A stretch of 31,043 nucleotides of DNA, taken from NCBI GenBank assembly GCA_964507405.1, contig CAZDPJ010000015.1:1-31043 (forward strand), read 5' to 3'. The position numbers and the translations under genes are program-made. This DNA comes from UMGS75 sp964507405. Lineage in GTDB: Bacteria; Bacillota_I; Bacilli_A; ML615J-28; CAG-313. The notes beneath the pieces were generated by a model. It was not told where the DNA came from and did no database searches. It worked only from the letters and a program-made list of their open reading frames with translations. Positions 25,840-31,043 of the stretch are shown here, piece by piece (position 1 is the first letter of the stretch; each line of letters opens with the position of its first letter).

Positions 25840-25976
25840 CTAAAAACGTTTTCAAAAAAATATGTATTTTACAAGTATGAAATAAAAAAATATGATATAA
25901 TAATTTTGATAAAAATTTGGTTTATATCTAGCGTATTATTGATTGGATAAACTAGGTATACCACTAGGAGGATAAA
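25840..25976 (+). promoter_or_regulatory. Promoter and leader of the EF-G-like gene, with a cre-like site
   Basis: A palindromic AAAACGTTTT (25843-25852), resembling a catabolite-response element with two mismatches, sits just upstream of TTTACA (25868-25873), 17 bases and TATGAT (25891-25896). The leader of about 70 bases before ATG 25977 has GGTATACC and the ribosome site AGGAGG, but no recognisable riboswitch. Confidence 0.5.
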
Positions 25977-28022
25977 ATGAAAGAATATAGTGCAAAACAA
26001 ATTAGAAATGTTGCTTTACTTGGTCATTTAGGATGTGGTAAAACAAGTCTTGCTGAATCTGTATTACTACTTGGTAAAGCTATTTCTAAAAAAGGTGAGG
26101 TTGAAAGAAAAACAACTGTTTCTGACTATTTACCAGAAGAACAAAATCGTCAAACGTCTCTTTCAACATCATTAATTCCGGTTGAATGGAATGGATACAA
26201 AATTAACTTTTTAGATACACCTGGATCTGAAGAGTTTGTAGGAGAAATAGAACAAGACTTATCAGTTGTTGATGGTGCGATTGTTATCATTGATGCACAA
26301 AAAGGTATAGAAGTTGGTACAGAAAGAGTATGGGATGAAGTAAGAGAACGTAATATCCCTACATTAATCTTTGTAAACAAAATGAACAAAGAAAATGTTA
26401 AATTTGCTCAAGTTATGGATAAAGTTGTTGAAGGATTTGGAAATAATGCGGTTGCAATTTGTTATCCAATGGGTACAGAAAATAATTTCCAAGGTTTCTT
26501 TAATGCTTTAACTAAGAAAGCATATAATAAAGGTACTGAAAGTGAAGTGCCTCAAGAATACGTAAGTAAATGTGATGATTTACATTATGCAATTAATGAA
26601 AAAATTGCTGAAACTGATGAACAATTAATGGATAAATTCTTTAATGAAGAACCATTTACTCAAGAAGAAGAAGCAAAAGGCTTAAAAACAGCTGTTTCTA
26701 ATTGTGATTTATTCCCAATTTTAGTTGGTAGTGCAAATGATGATACTGGTGTTGAAGTATTGTTAAATATGATTTGTGATTATTTACCAAGTCCTGTTGA
26801 AAAAGGTCCTAAACAAGCTAAAGATGGTAAAAAACGTGAAGGAACTGATTCAGAACCTTTCTCTGCTTATGTATTTAAAACAGTTGTTGACCAATTCTTA
26901 GGTACTTTAAATTATATTAAGATTAATAGTGGTACTACAAATGGCTTAGTTGATTTATCGATTGCTAATAATGATACACTTACTAAAGCTGGTCAATTTA
27001 TGACTTTAATGGGTAAGAATCAAATATTAGTACCTACTTTCCATGCTGGCGATATAGCTGTTGTTACAAAAATGACTGATTTATTTACTGGAGCTACTAT
27101 TTGTGATAAAAAGGATGTTATTTGTTATGAACCTGCTCCAATTCCTACTCCAGTTATTTATGTTGCAATTCAAGCAAAAACAAAGCAAGATGAAGATAAA
27201 ATGTCTGCTTCATTACAAAAATTAAATGCTGAAGACCCTTCATTTGAAATTAAACGTAATCCTGAAACTGCTCAATTATTAATTGGTGGTCAAGGTATGA
27301 CACATATTGGTTATATTTTAGAAAAAATGAAGAATATGTTTAAAGTTGAAGTAACTACTGCTGACCCTAAGATTGTTTATCGTGAAACAATTCGTAAAGT
27401 TGGTGAAGCTCAAGGTAAACATAAGAAACAATCTGGTGGTGCTGGTCAATATGGTGATGTATGGATTCGCTTTGAACCATTAGAAGGAAAAGATTTTGAA
27501 TTTGCATCAGAAGTTGTTGGTGGAGCTGTTCCTAAAAACTATTTTCCTGCTGTTGAAAAAGGTTTAATTGAAACTTTAGAACATGGACCACTTGCTGGAT
27601 TCCCTGTTATTGGTGTTAGAGCTGTATTATATTTTGGTTCTTATCATCCAGTTGATTCTAATGAAATTTCATTTAAGATTGCAGCAAGCTTAGCATTTAA
27701 GGAAGCATGTAAAGTTATTAGACCTACTATTCTTGAACCAATTATGGAAGTTGTTGTAACTGTTAAAGATGAATATGTTGGTGATATTATGGGTGATATC
27801 CCTCAACGTCGTGGTAATGTTATGGGTATGCATCCAGTTGGACGTGGTAAAACAGCAATTACAGCTGAAATTCCTGAAGCAGAAATTATAAGTTATGCGA
27901 TTGACTTAAAAGCAATGACTCAAGGTAGCGGCCATTTCACTCGTAAATTTATTAGATATGCTGATGTACCTGAAAATTTAGTTAAGAAAATTATTGAGGA
28001 ATATAAACCTAAACAAGCATAA
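25977..28022 (+). CDS. EF-G-like translational GTPase (EF-G paralogue)
   Basis: A 681-residue EF-G-like protein with the usual five-domain layout: GTPase (about 1-270), domain II (about 290-380), then domains III-V. Walker A is GHLGCGKT (16-23) and G3 is DTPG (80-83). Differences from true EF-G are clear. The catalytic histidine after DTPG is S84, the switch I RGIT motif is replaced by RQTSLSTS, and G4 reads NKMN with N137 in place of the Asp that recognises guanine. Domain IV (HKKQSGGAGQYGDVWIRFEP) is intact. It belongs to the EF-G2-type paralogues, whose role is not settled; they may act in translocation, ribosome recycling or stress. AGGAGG precedes the ATG, and it has its own promoter and terminator. 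Confidence 0.88.
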   Translation: MKEYSAKQIRNVALLGHLGCGKTSLAESVLLLGKAISKKGEVERKTTVSDYLPEEQNRQTSLSTSLIPVEWNGYKINFLDTPGSEEFVGEIEQDLSVVDGAIVIIDAQKGIEVGTERVWDEVRERNIPTLIFVNKMNKENVKFAQVMDKVVEGFGNNAVAICYPMGTENNFQGFFNALTKKAYNKGTESEVPQEYVSKCDDLHYAINEKIAETDEQLMDKFFNEEPFTQEEEAKGLKTAVSNCDLFPILVGSANDDTGVEVLLNMICDYLPSPVEKGPKQAKDGKKREGTDSEPFSAYVFKTVVDQFLGTLNYIKINSGTTNGLVDLSIANNDTLTKAGQFMTLMGKNQILVPTFHAGDIAVVTKMTDLFTGATICDKKDVICYEPAPIPTPVIYVAIQAKTKQDEDKMSASLQKLNAEDPSFEIKRNPETAQLLIGGQGMTHIGYILEKMKNMFKVEVTTADPKIVYRETIRKVGEAQGKHKKQSGGAGQYGDVWIRFEPLEGKDFEFASEVVGGAVPKNYFPAVEKGLIETLEHGPLAGFPVIGVRAVLYFGSYHPVDSNEISFKIAASLAFKEACKVIRPTILEPIMEVVVTVKDEYVGDIMGDIPQRRGNVMGMHPVGRGKTAITAEIPEAEIISYAIDLKAMTQGSGHFTRKFIRYADVPENLVKKIIEEYKPKQA

Positions 28023-28027
28023 AATTT

Positions 28028-28054
28028 ATAGGCTAGCATTGTCTAGCCTATTTT
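28028..28054 (+). terminator. Terminator after the EF-G-like gene
   Basis: ATAGGCTAG and CTAGCCTAT (28028-28036, 28043-28051) with a 6-base loop, followed by a short T-run. Confidence 0.75.
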
Positions 28055-28067
28055 ATATGGTGAATAT

Positions 28068-28880
28068 ATGATTGAAATTGGAAATATTTATTATTTTTTA
28101 TATATGATAATCAGTATTATTTTAATAGTAATTTCTTTACTATTTATAAATAAATTTAATTCTAAAGTTCAAAAAAGAATTATATTTTGTATTCTTTTAT
28201 CGGGATTTATTGTAAATATAATTAAGATATTTACAGAAAAGTATTTTAATGATTTACCTTCATCTCTTAGAAAAATTACCTTTGAAAATATTTGTGCTGT
28301 TTCAACAATAATTTTTCCCTTTGTTTTTTTATCGAAAAATCAAAAATGGAAGGACTATCTTTATTGTTTTGGAATCTTTGGTGGTGCTGGATGTATATTA
28401 TTTCCAAATCCTGTAATTGGAGAAAAAGCATTTGCTTTTGATACGTTTAGATGTTATTATTGTCATTTAGTATTAATATTAGGGGCACTGTTGATGGTTA
28501 AGTGTGGTTTTCATAAATTAAATTATCATAAATTATGGAAGGTACCATTTACCTTTTTCACTGTTTTATGTATTATTTTATTAAATGAAATATTATTAAT
28601 GTCTATTGGATTTGTTGAACCAGATATTAATTTATTCTTTGATAGGTCATATCGAAATTCATCATTTATATTTGGTCCAACTCCTGCTTTTGATAAAATT
28701 AAACCAATAATTGATACTTTTGTTCCAAGGATATTTAGAATTGTCCAGTTTGGACCATTAAAAGGAGAAGAAATTTATTTGCCAATTATATGGATGTTAC
28801 TTCCAGCAACGTTAATAATTTATTTATTAGGGTTTATTATTTATATTCCTTTTGAGTATGAACATAAAAAAATGATTTGA
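28068..28880 (+). CDS. YwaF-like integral membrane protein (TIGR02206 family)
   Basis: A 270-residue membrane protein with about seven helices. The middle part (ENICAVSTIIFPFVFLSKN, then GGAGCILFPNPVIG, then FDTFRCYYCHLVLILGALLM) has the block order of YwaF/TIGR02206 proteins: helix with a conserved polar face, GxxG turn, P-N/D loop, R and H at the start of the next helix. The biochemical role of the family is unknown. GGTGA lies before the ATG just after the EF-G-like terminator. A second, related gene follows 38 bases downstream. Confidence 0.75.
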   Translation: MIEIGNIYYFLYMIISIILIVISLLFINKFNSKVQKRIIFCILLSGFIVNIIKIFTEKYFNDLPSSLRKITFENICAVSTIIFPFVFLSKNQKWKDYLYCFGIFGGAGCILFPNPVIGEKAFAFDTFRCYYCHLVLILGALLMVKCGFHKLNYHKLWKVPFTFFTVLCIILLNEILLMSIGFVEPDINLFFDRSYRNSSFIFGPTPAFDKIKPIIDTFVPRIFRIVQFGPLKGEEIYLPIIWMLLPATLIIYLLGFIIYIPFEYEHKKMI

Positions 28881-28918
28881 TTAAATTAAAATTTAAAATT
28901 ATTAAGGAGGATTAGGTT

Positions 28919-29652
28919 ATGATATTATCGGCTGCGAAAGTTTTTGGTACTGAACATATTATTTATGTTACTTTCATTGTTTTAATAATTGTAGGATTAT
29001 TAATATTTTTGCCTAAATTAAATTTAACTGATCAAAAGAAAAACATCTTATTTAGAGGATTAGGAACATTATTATTTATTTGTATTTTAATTAATAGAAT
29101 TTCTGTAACTTATTATGATGTTGTACTTAATAAAAGAGAAGGATACTCTTGGCTTAATTTAATTCCTAATACTTATTGTGGATTTTGTTCATTAGTGTTA
29201 TCAATTACTTTTATGTTTGGTAAAAAAGATAATTTTATTCTTCATTCCATTGGGTATTTAGGAATGTGTGAGGTTTTATTACAATTTTTTATCCTGATTT
29301 TCTTGATTCTCAGGCTTTCTTTGATATTCGTTCAATTACGGGATTACTTCATCATACACTAATGTTTATGTTAATGCTTTTTGCGATTGTATTAGGATAT
29401 ATGAGGCCAACTATAAAAAAGGGATATTATTTTATATTAGGTCTTATCGTAATAATTATAATTGGTTTATTTGAACTTTATATCTTAGAATTTAAAAAGG
29501 GGATGCAACTTAATGAGCCTTTAATAAAATCACTACCTATCTTAACATCATGGTATGTTGTTGATGTTGCATTAGTTTTGTGTCACTTTATTTATCTTGT
29601 TTTATATGAAATACTTCATAATAAAAAAACTTTAAAAACTGTATTTAAATAA
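28919..29652 (+). pseudogene. Second YwaF-like gene, frameshifted
   Basis: Two frames together make one YwaF-like protein of about 245 residues. The first (28919-29362) carries the early helices and NTYCGFCSLVLSITFMFGKK, matching the helix of the neighbouring gene. It leaves the family pattern after VLLQFF. From that point another frame continues with YPDFLDSQAFFDIRSITGLLHHTLMFMLMLF, which matches the P-D loop, R and H pattern of the first copy, through to a stop at 29652. The switch is at six T (29285-29290); one more T would repair it. The first frame's stop overlaps an ATG (TAATG at 29360-29364), so two polypeptides could also be made. Strong ribosome site AAGGAGG before 28919. Confidence 0.75.
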
Positions 29653-29653
29653 A

Positions 29654-29683
29654 AAAGGGTACACAGATTAATGTGTACCTTTT
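29654..29683. terminator. Bidirectional terminator between the YwaF-like and NUDIX genes
   Basis: GGTACACA and TGTGTACC (29658-29665, 29672-29679) extend with A-T pairs on both sides and a 6-base loop. T-rich tails on both strands serve the convergent genes. Confidence 0.8.
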
Positions 29684-30209
29684 ACTTCGTTAATAGATAA
29701 TTTTTATATAAACTTAAGGCAAGTGCTGTCTTAATATCGGTTGAATAATTACTATTTAAAAATGAATCAATCTTGTTTATTGGTAAATAAGATAATTCAA
29801 TAAATTCATCATCATCGGCTTTTAGCTTACTTTCATATAAATCCTCACATAAATATAGGTGAATAAGTTCATCTGAGTATCCTGGAGATAGGAAATATTT
29901 ACCTAATAATTTTACTGATTTTGATGAATAATTACATTCTTCTTGAAGTTCTCTTAAGGCAGAATCAACGGGCTTTTCATTTTCTTCTAAAAGTCCTGCC
30001 GGAATTTCATATATGAAGTCATGAATTCCAGTTCGATATTGCTTTATGAGGATAATTTGATCATTGTATATAGCAAGCATTGCGACAGCTTGTTGATGAT
30101 TTACAAGTTCTCTAGTTACTTTTACTCCATTTGGAAGAAGTAAAGATTCTGTTTTTACTGTTATTATTTTACCTTGATAAATTGTTTTTTCATCACTTAC
30201 TTTATACAT
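29682..30209 (-). CDS. nudF: NUDIX hydrolase, ADP-ribose pyrophosphatase type
   Basis: A 175-residue NUDIX hydrolase. The box runs from G72 (GLLEENE, E78) through R86, E87, E90 and E91 (RELQEEC); the last Gly of the consensus is N93. The part before it (VAMLAIYNDQIILIKQYRTG.. YEIPAG) and LSPGYSDELIHLYLC after it match the ADP-ribose pyrophosphatase (NudF) group, which splits ADP-ribose to AMP and ribose-5-phosphate. The start overlaps the stop of the C26 gene by one base (TAATG), so the two are co-translated. Cytoplasmic. Substrate inferred from the subfamily. Confidence 0.92.
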   Translation of the reverse strand: MYKVSDEKTIYQGKIITVKTESLLLPNGVKVTRELVNHQQAVAMLAIYNDQIILIKQYRTGIHDFIYEIPAGLLEENEKPVDSALRELQEECNYSSKSVKLLGKYFLSPGYSDELIHLYLCEDLYESKLKADDDEFIELSYLPINKIDSFLNSNYSTDIKTALALSLYKNYLLTK

Positions 30210-30877
30210 TATTTAAATAATCCTTTGTAATAGTTAAAAATTATATCTGATTCTTTTGTATCCATTCTTTCAGGATGCCACTGTATACCAATTATTGGTA
30301 GTGTTTTATGTTGAACAGCTTCAATTACATCATGATTTTTAAATAAAACAACAAAGTCATCAGGTAAATTTTTGGTTGCTTGATGATGAAAAGTATTAGT
30401 TTTAAATGTATCAGGAAGTAATGTTGCAAGACCAAAATTATTTACTTTAGTTACTTCATGTAGTTTATCACATACGGGATGAATTAGATTGGCTTTTTCA
30501 ATATCCTGGTATAATTTATAGCCGAATACCGCTGACAATGCTTGATGGCCTCGGCATATTCCAAGTACTGGTTTGGCTTTATTTACAGCGTAAGTAATAA
30601 CTTTAATGTCTAAAGCATCAATTTCATCATCAATATCTTTGGATAAATCATTTTCATTTGTTTCGTTATATAATGTGGGATTGTAGTCATCACCACCAAT
30701 TACTAAAAATCCATCACAAAGTGGTAGTACTAAATCTAAATTAGAACCAGGTGTAAGGATAATCGGTACCATATTTAAACTAGTTAATCGGTCAATATAA
30801 TTACGATTAACTCTTATAAAGTTATTTGTTTCGTTTTTATTGATTCTTGGAGTTACTCCAATGATAAGCTGTTTCAT
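30209..30877 (-). CDS. Class I glutamine amidotransferase-like hydrolase, peptidase C26 (PuuD-like)
   Basis: A 222-residue peptidase C26 protein. The triad is complete: C108 in GICRGHQ, H201 and E203 in WHPER. LVIGGDDYNPTLY and the NTFHHQA block are typical of gamma-glutamyl-GABA hydrolase (PuuD) and related gamma-glutamyl hydrolases, which in the Puu route release GABA from the gamma-glutamylated putrescine product. No other Puu gene is in the window, so the substrate is open. AAGGAGAAATTAC precedes the ATG. It is the first gene of a two-gene unit with the NUDIX hydrolase. Confidence 0.88.
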   Translation of the reverse strand: MKQLIIGVTPRINKNETNNFIRVNRNYIDRLTSLNMVPIILTPGSNLDLVLPLCDGFLVIGGDDYNPTLYNETNENDLSKDIDDEIDALDIKVITYAVNKAKPVLGICRGHQALSAVFGYKLYQDIEKANLIHPVCDKLHEVTKVNNFGLATLLPDTFKTNTFHHQATKNLPDDFVVLFKNHDVIEAVQHKTLPIIGIQWHPERMDTKESDIIFNYYKGLFK

Positions 30878-30920
30878 GTAATTTCTCCTTCATTTATTAA
30901 ATAATATATTAGTTAGTAAT

Positions 30921-30949
30921 ATTTTATCATATTTATGAATAAAATACAA
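30921..30949 (-). promoter_or_regulatory. Promoter of the C26/NUDIX unit
   Basis: On the minus strand, TTGTAT (30944-30949), a 17-base spacer ending in TGA, and TAAAAT (30921-30926). Confidence 0.55.
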
Positions 30950-30968
30950 AAAATAATACTTGTTTCAT

Positions 30969-30997
30969 TTTACAAATATAAAAAAATATGATATAAC
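30969..30997 (+). promoter_or_regulatory. Promoter reading out of the right edge
   Basis: TTTACA (30969-30974), 17 bases, TATAAC (30992-30997) with TGA before it. The spacer is almost the same as in the DarA-like promoter. The 46 bases after it hold no start codon with a ribosome site; the transcribed gene lies beyond the window. Confidence 0.65.
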
Positions 30998-31043
30998 CCG
31001 ACTTTTGCAGTTGTTGTGCTATAAAATTTAATATTATGCTATT

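Noticed and set aside
25902..25976. Riboswitch or attenuator in the EF-G-like leader
   Set aside because: Only short weak repeats (GGTATACC, GTTTAT/ATAAAC) are present, with no known riboswitch core or terminator.
30209..30877. Puu putrescine-degradation pathway linked to the agmatinase operon
   Set aside because: Only a PuuD-like hydrolase is present, over 26 kb from the agmatinase, with no PuuA, PuuB or PuuC.
1..31043. Alternative genetic code (TGA as tryptophan), suggested by the AT-rich, Mollicute-like look
   Set aside because: Several well-identified genes (ybaK, both ends of GH9, MFS, radical SAM) end in TGA at the family's normal length, and TGG is used for tryptophan.

Overview
The window is AT-rich, compact DNA from a low-GC Gram-positive-type bacterium. 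It uses the standard bacterial code: many genes end in TGA and tryptophan is read from TGG, so it is not a Mycoplasma-type recoded genome. AGGAG or GGTGA ribosome sites, a DarA/PstA-type c-di-AMP receptor, a LytTR/DUF3021 pair and MacB-like double ABC cassettes suit an uncultured Bacilli, Erysipelotrichia or RF39-like gut Firmicute. That placement is inference; there is no rRNA or marker set to confirm it. I see no tRNA, rRNA, CRISPR, insertion sequence or prophage, and no gene-free stretch over 300 bases.

Layout. 1-4536 (+): a tightly packed operon of a YbaK-type deacylase, an MFS carrier, an agmatinase-like ureohydrolase, a fused two-domain SpeD-like decarboxylase, an unknown helical protein and a small membrane protein with one InlB-type repeat, closed by a clear terminator. 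4589-6859 (+): a GH9 glycosidase with no secretion signal. 6908-8338 (-): a CrtI-like FAD protein. 8445-10694 (+): DUF362 protein, P-loop kinase and SDR oxidoreductase in one unit. 10836-11087 (+): a small XRE regulator with a palindrome in its leader. 11098-11835 (-): a glycerophosphodiester phosphodiesterase. 11945-13869 (+): an SLC45/GPH-like sugar carrier overlapping a frameshifted DUF218 gene. 13976-18857 (+): HdeD-like membrane protein, radical SAM/SPASM protein, LytTR regulator, DUF3021 membrane protein, exported single-pass protein and type I pullulanase. 25267-18888 (-): WG-repeat lipoprotein, ABC-permease fusion, ABC ATPase and FtsX-type permease. 25453-28022 (+): DarA-like receptor, then an EF-G-like GTPase. 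28068-29652 (+): two tandem YwaF-like membrane proteins, the second frameshifted. 30877-29682 (-): C26 glutamine amidotransferase and NUDIX hydrolase.

How the genes may work together. The agmatinase and SpeD-like enzyme probably form a short polyamine branch. The SpeD protein is a tandem fusion: its first half has lost the pyruvoyl serine and catalytic cysteine and its second half keeps both, so it looks like a built-in pseudodimer with one active site. With no spermidine synthase nearby, it could decarboxylate arginine to feed the agmatinase rather than S-adenosylmethionine. The GH9 enzyme, sugar carrier and pullulanase all point to intracellular breakdown of imported or stored glucans. The minus-strand lipoprotein/ABC operon looks like an envelope export or stress machine.

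The most notable items are the tandem SpeD, an EF-G paralogue whose guanine-recognition motif reads NKMN instead of NKxD and which lacks the catalytic histidine, the signal-less GH9, the WG-lipoprotein ABC operon, and two frameshifts that both fall on homopolymer runs.
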